DNA from: Bacillota bacterium
Lineage (GTDB): Bacteria; Bacillota; Clostridia; Saccharofermentanales; Fastidiosipilaceae
Length of the DNA stretch: 64,000 bases
NCBI GenBank assembly: GCA_023388435.1
Contig: JAEWGG010000014.1
Location: 1 to 64,000, forward strand
Direction: 5' to 3'
Below the pieces are notes generated by a model, which did no database searches, was not told the DNA's origin, and saw nothing but the letters and a program-made list of their open reading frames with translations. Position numbers and translations under genes: made by a program. Below are positions 7,801 through 15,978 of the stretch, in pieces; within the stretch, counting starts at the first letter, position 1, and the number at the start of each line of letters is the position of its first letter.

Positions 7801-9885
7801 AGCCTCTGGTCCTATCGTGAGAAGGAGAATAATTCTGGAGCCGGCTATATCTATCCCCTGGAGGGCGACGGGCACTTCTCCAACTGGGCCGATGCAGAGG
7901 CCAGCTTCAGCTTCTATGGCAACAAGGTCGAGCTGCTCCTGCGCCGCGACCAGGCCCAGCTCATCCAGGCCGCCATCGCCGTTGACGGACCTGGCGAGCC
8001 GGAGTGGAAGACCGGCCAGAATGGAAATGGAAGCCTGGTATTTGAGGGCCTGGAAACCGGGGTGCATAAGCTCCGCATCCGCAAGCTCAGGGCAGGCCAG
8101 GCCGGTATCGATGGGGCGAAGGTGAGCTGGCAGGGCCCCCTACCTGAGGAGCTTGTAAAAGAGCACAGCCAGGGCCCCTCAGCAGTTCAGGAATACCTGG
8201 ACCAGCGCAAGTCCAATGAGCGCGCCGCCAGTGACCGCTTCTCCTATGAGCCCGCTTCGGTGCGCGTTAAGAATAATGATCCGGATAACAACGGATACAA
8301 CGCAGATCCTGATGAGGCCAACGGCTGGGTGGAGCATGTTCAGCTGGCGGAGTACCAGAATCTGGGCTTCAGCCGCACGAACATGGACAATGCCAGCTAT
8401 ACCCTGCACTTCAGAGGTACGGGCGCCCAGCTCTATGCTGGCGTGACCCCCATGGGGACGGCCAATCCTCAGCAGGTCTACGGCCAGCAGGTATTCCTCC
8501 TGGACGGACAGGAGGTACAGCCCGAGGCCCTGGATGTCAGAAATCTGGGAAATAATGGTAAGGTCTCCGCGCGCATGTGGCGTGTGGCTGTCCCCAACGC
8601 CACGGAAAACAGCGAGCACAGCCTGGAGGTCCGCAGCACAGGCGGCTATAATCGTGTGGATTACGCGGTGATTGAGAAGGCCTGGGAGGAGGAGCCGACG
8701 CCTGACAGTTTCACAGTAGACGTATCCGCAGGGGAACACGGCAGCGCGGACCTGCTGACGGCCCGTGAGGTCGCTCACGGTGGCAATGCCGTCATTCAGA
8801 TTCGTGCTGAAGCGGGTTACCAGCCGTATCGGGTACTGGTCAACAACATTGCCCAGGCCCTGCCAGAAGATGGACGGCTGGTACTTACGAATATCCGTGA
8901 AGATAAGAATGTTGAGGTGAGCTTTACGGCCCTCAGCTATCCTGTCCACTTGGAGCCAGGTGAAGGCGGGAGCCTGGCCCCCTCCGCGGCACAGGCCAAG
9001 GTGGGGGAGACGGTGCGCATCAGGCCCCAGGCCTTTACGGCTTACCAGCTCCAGGAGGGAAGTATTAAAGTCCTCACGGCCAGTGGCCAGGAACTGCCAC
9101 TGAGCACAGAAGACGAGGGGCAAACATTTAGCTTCCAGATGCCCGCGGAGCCTGTCACCGTCCAGGCGGTATTCGTGAAGATACCAGAACCGACGCCGAC
9201 GCCGGAACCCACACCGACGCCCATGCCGACACCCACGCCGACACCGGAACTCACGCCGACACCCGAGCCGACAGCGGCGCCCGAGCCGACAGCAGCGCCC
9301 GAGCCGACAGCAGCGCCCGAGCCGACAACAGCGCCCGAGCCGACAGCAGCGCCCGAGCCGACGGCAGCGCCTGAGCCGACGGCAGTGCCTGAGCCGACGG
9401 CAGTGCCTGAGCCGACGGCAGCGCCTGAGCCCACGGCAGCGCCTGAGCCCACGCCGACACCTGAGCCCACGCCGACACCTGAGCCCACGCCGACGCCTGT
9501 GCCGACGCCGACGCCTGTGCCGACGCCGACGCCTGAGCCCACGCCGACACCTGTACCAGTGCCCCTGCCGAAGCCAGATCCCACGCCGACGCCGAAGCCC
9601 AGCTCCGCACCGACACCGAAGCCCAGCTCCGCGCCGATACCTGGACCCACAGAGGCGCCAACGACGACTACAACAGCTGGCCTGCAGCCTGTGACCCAGC
9701 CAACAGGTACAGGATTCGGGTATTCAGGAGTCGCCTCCACCCAGACCAGCGCTGCGGGCGAGTCACAGACAGCCAGGCGCATGCCCCGCAGTGGTGAGCG
9801 CAGGCCGACAGCCCTGGCAGCCTGCCTGCTGCTGACGGGAGCCACCCTGCTGCTGCTCCGGCATGGAAGGAAGCAGGAAAACTAA
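4888..9885 (+). CDS. Large secreted multidomain glycoside-hydrolase-like surface protein with Pro/Thr stalk and sortase-type anchor
   Basis: A 1665-residue surface protein. ATG at 4888 is chosen because AGGAGAGG lies just upstream and a classic signal peptide follows (hydrophobic stretch about 19-38, cleavage near Ala43); the in-frame ATG at 4828 would add 20 residues and hide it. Visible parts: F5/8 C (discoidin)-like domain about 211-328; a probable alpha/beta barrel about 346-655, with acidic motifs such as CFGDEGGYS and LITWDDYYGD; a second discoidin-like domain about 831-948; two beta-sandwich carbohydrate-binding-like regions about 953-1085 and 1130-1270; InlB-type repeats about 1275-1430; a PEPTAA/PEPTPT repeat stalk about 1433-1600; and a C-terminal MPRSGE motif, hydrophobic segment and basic tail (1632-1665). 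The catalytic family is not recognised. A role in binding and trimming host or plant glycans is inferred from the domain mix. Confidence 0.8.
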   Translation: MKQESDRRPGPHAGLGKRLQSVALALLMALGLLLPAGSIRAEAAEGPQLTNLIIDRVYELKPVGAYPQGVQPNSTGFAPEVTQYTGTAYNSVDQLRVFPFAASAAAQLSVNGQAVNGDGYVELDVSKLGEHPVNVQVTEGGASRQYSVTVKKVDTDYRGRRPIVKEPKIINALKVQTDVGDSDKLLEIMKKEHLVSLPESRKNDGSYVETDESCWTVPGDRLPGNSNNETPVTLFTVDLGAVYSVSRIRAAFGPSNMGQSRARISVSTDGQHWETPVTKGNMITGVQWHQNVVRYEFGVSYDARYIRYEVAKWHFPGKELRMYQFMIFHDSGKVPEKQPAPAGAGVPYQNEARHKYLVSGQATVTERGLPMLGWTPSGGYGRGTPTVEEARQFGYDGPLFYDPDFENADYMLYNPDSAWGIAKAPFGGNHMGSAGEPRDFIPASMKDYIRNAISICFGDEGGYSRQEAEAYAKWFDWTKQHYPGIILHTNQCVGQWSEQALREYIKITKPDLITWDDYYGDAYWSSPSSIDLSQTGIQQNAARRLIGLPTWELYRKLAWEGVDGTGSKPIMFGQYIDSFASNHSQSNKNLVVNASILSGMKWLNFFRVEYQFDRCYLWDEDGTPTRGLLEWGSLIDRVHAIDKQLTRLNNDWMMFKIGQMGSEGGGTKASGFRRGNFDAADSAAKNQEFGLAAVEAESLSTAHGGRTGDVVLGYFKPLPGLYESELAEYFAGATAPRAFMVMNGLVAGSAERYNAFNVPAREQGSSERTRQRITLTADPAFVQAGYTLYEVDKDNAGALRAVQLDDNGRFSIVLGGGEANLYFWNTNTTAKASSQTEGAYASFAFDGNPETYWQASELAEPYTLENVLTGKMDTVTIVEKGQAIQGITLEYRDADGSWKELGQATNEAGVWTYSAEQPLEPKAIRLKIQATSPPAIYEVQTRLIASDPNELHTLTVNDNTMGTGLFRFNYDSLWSYREKENNSGAGYIYPLEGDGHFSNWADAEASFSFYGNKVELLLRRDQAQLIQAAIAVDGPGEPEWKTGQNGNGSLVFEGLETGVHKLRIRKLRAGQAGIDGAKVSWQGPLPEELVKEHSQGPSAVQEYLDQRKSNERAASDRFSYEPASVRVKNNDPDNNGYNADPDEANGWVEHVQLAEYQNLGFSRTNMDNASYTLHFRGTGAQLYAGVTPMGTANPQQVYGQQVFLLDGQEVQPEALDVRNLGNNGKVSARMWRVAVPNATENSEHSLEVRSTGGYNRVDYAVIEKAWEEEPTPDSFTVDVSAGEHGSADLLTAREVAHGGNAVIQIRAEAGYQPYRVLVNNIAQALPEDGRLVLTNIREDKNVEVSFTALSYPVHLEPGEGGSLAPSAAQAKVGETVRIRPQAFTAYQLQEGSIKVLTASGQELPLSTEDEGQTFSFQMPAEPVTVQAVFVKIPEPTPTPEPTPTPMPTPTPTPELTPTPEPTAAPEPTAAPEPTAAPEPTTAPEPTAAPEPTAAPEPTAVPEPTAVPEPTAAPEPTAAPEPTPTPEPTPTPEPTPTPVPTPTPVPTPTPEPTPTPVPVPLPKPDPTPTPKPSSAPTPKPSSAPIPGPTEAPTTTTTAGLQPVTQPTGTGFGYSGVASTQTSAAGESQTARRMPRSGERRPTALAACLLLTGATLLLLRHGRKQEN
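9187..9650 (+). repeat. Tandem repeat coding for the Pro/Thr/Glu stalk
   Basis: Within the surface protein gene, units of 18 bases coding for PEPTAA (about eleven near-copies, with T, V or A variants) are followed by 12- and 18-base units coding for PEPTPT, PVPTPT and KPSSAPT. All units are multiples of three, so gain or loss of copies keeps the frame. Such stalks usually span the cell wall. Confidence 0.9.
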
Positions 9886-9932
9886 GACATAAGGCCGAAA
9901 CAGAGGCTGTACGAACAGCGAGCAGAGGCCCT

Positions 9933-9966
9933 GAGAGGGAGGACGGACTGTCCCCCCTCTCTTTTT
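9933..9966 (+). terminator. Rho-independent terminator after the surface protein
   Basis: A 12-bp stem GAGAGGGAGGAC / GTCCCCCCTCTC with one mismatch and a five-base loop, followed by TTTTT. It separates the surface-protein gene from the ribosomal operon promoter. Confidence 0.85.
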
Positions 9967-10051
9967 ATCCAAGTACAAGCAGATTTTTGCGCCCTCTACA
10001 TTTTGCACAGGAACCTACGACATAAAGGAAGAAAATTTTTCAGTGCTTTTC

Positions 10052-10080
10052 TTGAACATAGTCGCTGTACTTGATATACT
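10052..10080 (+). promoter_or_regulatory. Promoter of the S10 ribosomal protein operon
   Basis: TTGAAC (10052-10057), a 17-base spacer and TATACT (10075-10080) form a near-consensus housekeeping promoter. The 20 bases before it are rich in A and T tracts, like an UP element. It is the only strong promoter between the preceding terminator and rpsJ. Confidence 0.75.
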
Positions 10081-10336
10081 TACCGGGTACGATTTCGTGT
10101 TATTGCGACTTCGTTAGCGATGAACTCGGAGGTTGCCGCCCAGGCGCTGCGCTGAAGCGGGTAACTTCGAGAGAGCAGTTCGAATCCGATTCGAACGACC
10201 GTGACGGTTCTGCAGCGTGGCGTCCGACGCCTGGTGCCCAGGATCCTGCTCGGGAGAGAGCAAGAACTGGGTTTTATTGTGGGAAGAGATGAAACGCCCG
10301 GAGTCGTTGCAAGAAATGCAGCCACAGGAGGAAAAA
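10081..10336 (+). promoter_or_regulatory. Structured 5' leader of the S10 operon
   Basis: About 250 transcribed but apparently non-coding bases. They hold several inverted repeats: GTTCGAATC-C-GATTCGAAC at 10178-10196, ACCGT-G-ACGGT just after it, GGCGTC-C-GACGCC at 10219-10231, and a looser CCCAG...CTGGG pairing further on. In other bacteria S10 leaders mediate autoregulation by L4. Whether this one does is inference, because the structure is not recognised as a known family by eye. Confidence 0.5.
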
Positions 10337-10648
10337 ATGGCCAGCAATCAGAAGATCAGAATTAAATTGAAGTCCTTCGACCATGAAGTGCTCGACATGT
10401 CTGCCGCGCGCATCGTGGAGACGGCTCGCCGTACGGGCGCCAACGTTTCCGGCCCCGTCCCGCTGCCGACCAGCAAGGAGATTGTGACCATCCTGCGCAG
10501 CCCGCACAAGCACAAGGATTCGCGTGAGCAGTTTGAGTCCCGCACTCATAAGCGCCTCATCGACATCCTCGCCCCGAACCAGAAGACGGTCGAGCAGCTG
10601 ATGCGTCTGGACATGCCCGCAGGTGTCGATATTGATATCAAGCTTTAA
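10337..10648 (+). CDS. rpsJ: Small ribosomal subunit protein S10
   Basis: S10 (uS10, 103 residues) of the 30S head, which also acts as NusE in transcription antitermination. The ATG at 10337 follows AGGAGGAAAAA and gives the usual N-terminus MASNQKIRIKLKSFDHEVLD; an open frame reaching further upstream is rejected because it would translate the leader. Conserved GPVPLPT and SREQFESRTHKR blocks are present. It is the first gene of the S10 operon and 58 bases ahead of rplC. Confidence 0.98.
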   Translation: MASNQKIRIKLKSFDHEVLDMSAARIVETARRTGANVSGPVPLPTSKEIVTILRSPHKHKDSREQFESRTHKRLIDILAPNQKTVEQLMRLDMPAGVDIDIKL

Positions 10649-10706
10649 TGGGTCTGGCGAAAGGTCATGTTCACCACGGTGAACCAATAACCAAGGAGGA
10701 ATAGAA

Positions 10707-11339
10707 ATGGATAAATTTATGCTCGGCAAAAAGGCGGGTATGACCCAAATTTTTGATGAGAATGGCAGCGCCATCCCCGTGACGGTCATCGCCTGCGGCC
10801 CTGTGACGGTCCTGCAGAAGAAGACGGTCGCTACGGACGGTTATGAGGCGATTAAGCTGGGTTTTGATGAGAAGAAAGAAAGTCGCACGAACAAGCCCGA
10901 CAAGGGACAGTTCGCCGCTGCTTCCTGCAGCCCCCGCAAGTATATTTGTGAGTTCCGTGTGGATTCCGCCGACGCCTACGAGCTCGGCCAGGAACTGAAT
11001 GTCGCGGAGCTCTTCTCCGTCGGCGACCGCGTCGATGTCAGCGGCCAGTCCAAGGGTAAGGGCTTCGCGGGTAACATCAAGCGGCACGGCCAGAAGGGCG
11101 GTAAGGAAGCCCACGGTTCGAAGTACCACAGACGTGTCGGTTCGCTGGGTTCCTCGGCGACCCCCTCGCGCGTGCTGCCTGGCAAGCTGATGCCGGGACA
11201 CATGGGTGCGGAGCGCGTCACTGTGCAGAACCTGGATGTGGTCCTGGTTGACGGCGAGCGCAATATCCTGGCGCTCCGCGGTGCGGTCCCCGGCATTCGT
11301 GGGGCGTACCTCGAGATCCGCCAGACGGTCAAGGCTTAA
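10707..11339 (+). CDS. rplC: Large ribosomal subunit protein L3
   Basis: L3 (uL3, 210 residues), an early 50S assembly protein whose loop reaches the peptidyl-transferase centre. The N-terminus MLGKKAGMTQIFDENG and the central KGFAGNIKRHGQKGG and HMGAERVTVQNL blocks are typical, and length is normal. The start follows AAGGAGGAATAG. Second gene of the S10 operon, 14 bases before rplD. Confidence 0.98.
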   Translation: MDKFMLGKKAGMTQIFDENGSAIPVTVIACGPVTVLQKKTVATDGYEAIKLGFDEKKESRTNKPDKGQFAAASCSPRKYICEFRVDSADAYELGQELNVAELFSVGDRVDVSGQSKGKGFAGNIKRHGQKGGKEAHGSKYHRRVGSLGSSATPSRVLPGKLMPGHMGAERVTVQNLDVVLVDGERNILALRGAVPGIRGAYLEIRQTVKA

Positions 11340-11353
11340 GGGAGGCGTTAGAA

Positions 11354-11977
11354 ATGGCAAAAGTTGACATTTACAATCTGAAAGGTGAAGTGACGGGCTC
11401 CCTCGAACTCAACGATTCCGTCTTCGGCATCGAACCCAACGAGGCCGTCCTGCACCAGGTGATCAAGGGCCAGCTGGCCAACCTGCGTCAGGGCACGTCC
11501 AAGACCAAGGGCCGCAGTGAGGTCTCCGGCGGTGGCCGCAAGCCCTACCGTCAGAAGGGCACCGGCCGCGCCCGCCAGGGCTCCATCCGCTCCGCCCAGC
11601 ACGTCGGCGGCGGTATCATCTTCGGGCCTGTGCCCCGCGACTACCGTCAGAAGCTGCCTAAGAAGCTGCGCCGTCTGGCCATCAAGTCCGTGCTCTCAGC
11701 CCGCGTGAATGAGCAGAAGTTCGTTGTGGTCGAGAACCTGGACCTGCCCGAGATCCGCACCAAGGCCTTTGCCGAGGCCCTGAAGGCGCTGAAGCTTGAG
11801 GGCCGCACCCTGGTGATCTCTGACCAGAACATCCCGAACCTGGAGCTCTCCGCCCGCAATATTCCTCTGGTGAAGACGGCGCGCGTGGAGTCCATTTCCG
11901 CCCTCAGCCTCCTGCGGCATGACACGCTGCTCGTCAGCAAGGCCGCAGCCGAGAAGATTCAGGAGGTTTACGCATAA
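11354..11977 (+). CDS. rplD: Large ribosomal subunit protein L4
   Basis: L4 (uL4, 207 residues) lines the peptide exit tunnel and in many bacteria represses its own S10 operon through the leader RNA. The family blocks GGGRKPYRQKGTGRARQGS and FGPVPRDYRQKLPKK are intact. Start after GGAGGCG. Its TAA shares one base with the rplW ATG, implying coupled translation. Confidence 0.98.
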   Translation: MAKVDIYNLKGEVTGSLELNDSVFGIEPNEAVLHQVIKGQLANLRQGTSKTKGRSEVSGGGRKPYRQKGTGRARQGSIRSAQHVGGGIIFGPVPRDYRQKLPKKLRRLAIKSVLSARVNEQKFVVVENLDLPEIRTKAFAEALKALKLEGRTLVISDQNIPNLELSARNIPLVKTARVESISALSLLRHDTLLVSKAAAEKIQEVYA

Positions 11978-12330
11978 TGAAGACCGCTCATGACATCATT
12001 TTGGCTCCGGTCATCACGGAGCGCAGCACCATGGAGCAGGCCGCGGGCCGGTACACCTTCCTGGTTGCAAAAGAAGCGAAGAAGCCCGAGATCGCCCAGG
12101 CTGTGGAAGAGCTTTTCGGTGTGCGCGTGCTGAAGGTCAACACCGCGAAGGTGCCTTCCAAGCCCAAGCGCGTCCGCTACGTCCCTGGCCGCACGGCCGA
12201 GCGTAAGAAGGCCATCGTCACCATCGACATGGATGGCAAGACTCTGAGCTACACCGGCAAGGGCGGCAAGGAAGTCAGCGCTGCCCGCAAGTTCAAGACG
12301 AGCATCGAAGAATTCGGCCTGAATCAGTGA
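11977..12330 (+). CDS. rplW: Large ribosomal subunit protein L23
   Basis: L23 (uL23, 117 residues), located at the tunnel exit where trigger factor and SRP dock. It begins with MKTAHDIILAPVITERS and has the KVNTAKVPSKPKR block. It is some 20 residues longer than the common 95-100, the extra being a charged C-terminal tail (about 97-117). It overlaps the rplD stop by one base. Confidence 0.96.
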   Translation: MKTAHDIILAPVITERSTMEQAAGRYTFLVAKEAKKPEIAQAVEELFGVRVLKVNTAKVPSKPKRVRYVPGRTAERKKAIVTIDMDGKTLSYTGKGGKEVSAARKFKTSIEEFGLNQ

Positions 12331-12350
12331 GTTCAGAAAAGGAGTAGAAA

Positions 12351-13178
<828 letters not shown>

Positions 13179-13192
13179 GGGAGGCTGCATAA

Positions 13193-13474
13193 ATGAGTAG
13201 ATCAACAAAAAAGGGCTTCTTTGTGCAGGAGTCCCTCATGAAGAAGATTGAAGCGATGAACGCCGCCGGTGAGAAGAAGGTCATCAAGAGCTGGTCCAGA
13301 GCTTCAACGATCTTCCCCGAGATGGTCGGTCACACGATCGCCGTCCATGACGGAAGAAAGCACGTACCGGTTTACATCACCGAAGAGATGGTCGGACACA
13401 AGCTGGGCGAATTCGCCCCCACGCGTACGTACCGTGGCCACGCCGGTTCCGAGAAGTCCTCGGGTCGTCGATAA
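13193..13474 (+). CDS. rpsS: Small ribosomal subunit protein S19
   Basis: S19 (uS19, 93 residues), which with S13 contacts the A-site tRNA in the 30S head. It starts MSRSTKKGFFVQESLMKKI and carries KSWSRASTIFPEMVGHT and VYITEEMVGHKLGEFAPTR. Normal length. Start after GGGAGG. Confidence 0.97.
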   Translation: MSRSTKKGFFVQESLMKKIEAMNAAGEKKVIKSWSRASTIFPEMVGHTIAVHDGRKHVPVYITEEMVGHKLGEFAPTRTYRGHAGSEKSSGRR

Positions 13475-13489
13475 GGGGAGGAGTTCACA

Positions 13490-13987
13490 GTGGACGATTT
13501 TCAGAAAATGATGAAAAAGAAGAATCTCTCCCGTCAGTTCATCGAGGAGAATCGCGAGCAGCTTCTGGAAATTTACAAGAAGCAGCCTAAGAAGAACCAG
13601 CGCCCCCGCCTCCTGACCAAGAAGGAGCGCAAGTACCTGGGCCTCGGTAAGGACCAGGGTCTGGCCAGCGTGAAGAATGTGCGCATGGCCCCCGTGAAGG
13701 CCAACCTGCTGGTCCGTGCCATCAAGGGCAAGGACCTCGATGAGGCCAAGGCCATTCTGGCCTACTCCCCCAAGGCGGCCGCCGTGGTCATCAGCAAGGT
13801 GCTGAACTCCGCCGAGGCGAACGCGGTGAACAACAACGAGCTGAACCGTGACGCCCTCTACGTGGCCAACGCCTACGTCAATCCCGGTCCTGTGATCAAG
13901 CGCTTCATGCCCCGCGCCCGTGGTAGCGCCACCCGCATTCTGAAGCGCACCTGCCACATCACAGTCGTGTTGAAGGAAAGACAGTAA
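13490..13987 (+). CDS. rplV: Large ribosomal subunit protein L22 with N-terminal extension
   Basis: L22 (uL22) binds all 23S rRNA domains and its beta-hairpin lines the exit tunnel. The core begins near residue 60 (VKNVRMAPVKANLLVRAI) and ends in the usual RGSATRILKRTCHITVVLKE block. The protein is 165 residues against the common 110-115, because about 50 charged residues precede the core, beginning MDDFQKMMKKKNLSRQF. The GTG start at 13490 is supported by GGGGAGGAG seven bases upstream and leaves a normal 15-base gap after rpsS, so the extension seems real rather than a mis-set start. Confidence 0.94.
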   Translation: MDDFQKMMKKKNLSRQFIEENREQLLEIYKKQPKKNQRPRLLTKKERKYLGLGKDQGLASVKNVRMAPVKANLLVRAIKGKDLDEAKAILAYSPKAAAVVISKVLNSAEANAVNNNELNRDALYVANAYVNPGPVIKRFMPRARGSATRILKRTCHITVVLKERQ

Positions 13988-13998
13988 GGAGAGTACAA

Positions 13999-14679
13999 AT
14001 GGGTCAGAAAATTCATCCCCATGGTTTCAGAGTTGGTGTGATTCGCGACTGGGATACGACCTGGTACACGAATAAGAAGGAGTTCAGCCGCTACCTCGTC
14101 GAGGACGACAAGATCCGTCGCTTCCTGAAGCAGGAGTGCTTCAGCGCCGGAGTGCCCCGCATCGGCATCGAGCGCAAGGGCGACGACAAGCTGGTTGTGA
14201 CCCTCCGCGCCGCCAAGCCCGGCATCATCATCGGCCGTCAGGGCTCCGGTATCGAGGCCCTCAAGGCCAAGCTCAAGAAGGAATTCGGTAAGTCCTTCCT
14301 GATCAACGTCAACGAAGTGAAGTCCCCCGACATGGACGCCCAGCTGGTGGCCGAGAACATCGCCCAGCAGCTCGAGAAGCGCATCTCTTTCCGCCGCGCG
14401 ATGAAGCAGTCCATGCAGCGTGCCCTGAAGGCCGGCGCGAAGGGTATCAAGACCCAGGTCAGCGGCCGTCTGGGCGGTGCTGAGATCGCCCGTACCGAGC
14501 ACTACCACGAGGGGACCATCCCCCTGCAGACCCTGCGCGCGGACATCGAATACGGTTTCGCCGAGGCCTCCACAACCTACGGCAAGATCGGCGTGAAGGT
14601 TTGGATCTACAAGGGTGAGGTCTTCAAGAAGAGCCCCGAGCAGCCCAAGAGAAATCGACGTGAAGGAGGAGAGGCCTGA
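13999..14679 (+). CDS. rpsC: Small ribosomal subunit protein S3
   Basis: S3 (uS3, 226 residues) forms part of the mRNA entry channel and its helicase. MGQKIHPHGFRVGVIRDWD, the KH-domain GxxG region IGRQGSGIEALK, and the C-terminal GRLGGAEIARTE and GKIGVKVWIYKGEV blocks are typical. Its TGA overlaps the rplP ATG by one base. Confidence 0.98.
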   Translation: MGQKIHPHGFRVGVIRDWDTTWYTNKKEFSRYLVEDDKIRRFLKQECFSAGVPRIGIERKGDDKLVVTLRAAKPGIIIGRQGSGIEALKAKLKKEFGKSFLINVNEVKSPDMDAQLVAENIAQQLEKRISFRRAMKQSMQRALKAGAKGIKTQVSGRLGGAEIARTEHYHEGTIPLQTLRADIEYGFAEASTTYGKIGVKVWIYKGEVFKKSPEQPKRNRREGGEA

Positions 14680-15110
14680 TGTTACTCCCCAAGAGAGTTA
14701 AATACCGCAGAGTCCACAGAGGGCGTATGACCGGTAAAGCCGCCCGTGGCAACACCCTGGCTTACGGTGATTTCGGTCTGCAGGCTCTGGAGCCCTGCTG
14801 GATTCGCAGCAACCAGATCGAGGCGGCCCGTGTCGCCATCAACAGAAGACTGAAGCGCGGTGGTAAAGTCTGGATCAAGATTTTCCCTGATAAGCCCGTG
14901 ACGAAGAAGCCGGCCGAGACCCGCATGGGTTCCGGTAAGGGCTCTCCCGAGTACTGGGTCGCCGTGGTCCTCCCGGGACGCGTTCTCTACGAAGTCTCCG
15001 GCGTGCCCGAGGCGGATGCCCGCGAAGCCCTCAGACTGGCGGCCCACAAGCTGCCTTGTAAGGTGAAGATTATTGCCCGTGAGCAGGAGGTGGCCAGTGA
15101 TGAAGGCTAA
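14679..15110 (+). CDS. rplP: Large ribosomal subunit protein L16
   Basis: L16 (uL16, 143 residues) helps position tRNA in the A and P sites. It starts MLLPKRVKYRRVHRGRM and carries GLQALEPCWIRSNQIEAAR and TRMGSGKGSPEYWVAVV. Normal length. It overlaps the start of rpmC by 11 bases. Confidence 0.98.
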   Translation: MLLPKRVKYRRVHRGRMTGKAARGNTLAYGDFGLQALEPCWIRSNQIEAARVAINRRLKRGGKVWIKIFPDKPVTKKPAETRMGSGKGSPEYWVAVVLPGRVLYEVSGVPEADAREALRLAAHKLPCKVKIIAREQEVASDEG

Positions 15111-15303
15111 GGATTTGCGCGAGAAGACTTCCGAGGAACTGCGCGAGGAGGCCCTGCAGCTGAAGGCTGAACTCTTCAAGCTGCGTTTCCAGCACGTGAC
15201 CAACCAGCTGGAGAACACGGCCCAGCTCAGCCACACCCGCCGTGACCTGGCCCGTGTGGAGACCGTGCTCCGCGAGCGCGAACTGGCCCAGGCCAAGCAG
15301 TGA
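15100..15303 (+). CDS. rpmC: Large ribosomal subunit protein L29
   Basis: L29 (uL29, 67 residues) sits by the tunnel exit next to L23. ATG 15100 is chosen because AGGAGG at 15085-15090 is ideally spaced and the product starts MKAKDLREKTSEELREEA, as family members do. It contains ELFKLRFQHVTNQLENT. It overlaps the end of rplP by 11 bases. Confidence 0.96.
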   Translation: MKAKDLREKTSEELREEALQLKAELFKLRFQHVTNQLENTAQLSHTRRDLARVETVLRERELAQAKQ

Positions 15304-15317
15304 GGAGGAAGGCTTCA

Positions 15318-15578
15318 ATGAGTGATTCGAGAAATCTCAGAAAGACCCGCGTGGGCATCGTCACGAGCGACAAGATGGAGAAGACCGTCGTCGTCTCCGT
15401 CACCGAGCACGTCAAGCACCCGCTCTACAAGAAGTTCGTCAAGCGCTCCTACAAGATGAAGGCGCACGACGAAGAGAACAGCTGCCAGGTCGGCGACACC
15501 GTCGAAGTGATGGAGACCCGCCCCCTCAGCAAGGACAAGCACTGGCGCGTTGTGCGCATTGTCGAGAAGGCCAAGTAA
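15318..15578 (+). CDS. rpsQ: Small ribosomal subunit protein S17
   Basis: S17 (uS17, 86 residues), a primary 16S rRNA binder with an OB fold. ATG 15318 is preceded by GAGGAGGAAGG and gives MSDSRNLRKTRVGIVTSDKM. The blocks EKTVVVSVTEHVKHPLYKK and GDTVEVMETRPLSKDKHW are conserved. An in-frame ATG at 15300 inside rpmC is less likely. Confidence 0.97.
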   Translation: MSDSRNLRKTRVGIVTSDKMEKTVVVSVTEHVKHPLYKKFVKRSYKMKAHDEENSCQVGDTVEVMETRPLSKDKHWRVVRIVEKAK

Positions 15579-15598
15579 CGGCGGATAAGGAGGAATAG

Positions 15599-15967
15599 AT
15601 GATTCAAGTAGAATCCAGACTGCGCTCCGCTGACAATACGGGCGCCCGCGAGCTGCTCTGCATCAAGGTTCTGGGCGGTTCCTGGAGAAAGTATGCAAAT
15701 ATCGGTGACGTCATCGTCTGCTCCGTCAAGGAGGCCATCCCCGGCGGCGTCGTGAAGAAGGGCGATGTGGTCAAGGCGGTCGTCGTGCGCACCAAGCGCG
15801 GCATCCGTCGTGCGGACGGCTCGTACATCCGCTTCGATGAGAATGCCTGCGTCATCATCAAGGATGACAAGAACCCCCGCGGCACCCGTATTTTCGGGCC
15901 CATCGCGAGAGAGCTGCGTGAGAAGGAGTACATGCGTATTCTTTCCCTGGCCCCCGAAGTACTGTAA
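15599..15967 (+). CDS. rplN: Large ribosomal subunit protein L14
   Basis: L14 (uL14, 122 residues) lies at the subunit interface and contacts translation factors and RsfS. It starts MIQVESRLRSADNTGARELL and has GDVIVCSVKEAIPGG and GTRIFGPIARELREK. Normal length. Start after AAGGAGGAATAG. Confidence 0.98.
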   Translation: MIQVESRLRSADNTGARELLCIKVLGGSWRKYANIGDVIVCSVKEAIPGGVVKKGDVVKAVVVRTKRGIRRADGSYIRFDENACVIIKDDKNPRGTRIFGPIARELREKEYMRILSLAPEVL

Positions 15968-15978
15968 GGAGAGTCCAC

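Noticed and set aside
9187..9650. CRISPR-like repeat array
   Set aside because: The repeats are contiguous, in frame and code for a Pro/Thr stalk; there are no spacers.
10171..10196. tRNA T-arm-like GTTCGAATCC
   Set aside because: It is part of a palindrome, and no acceptor, D or anticodon stems can be built around it.
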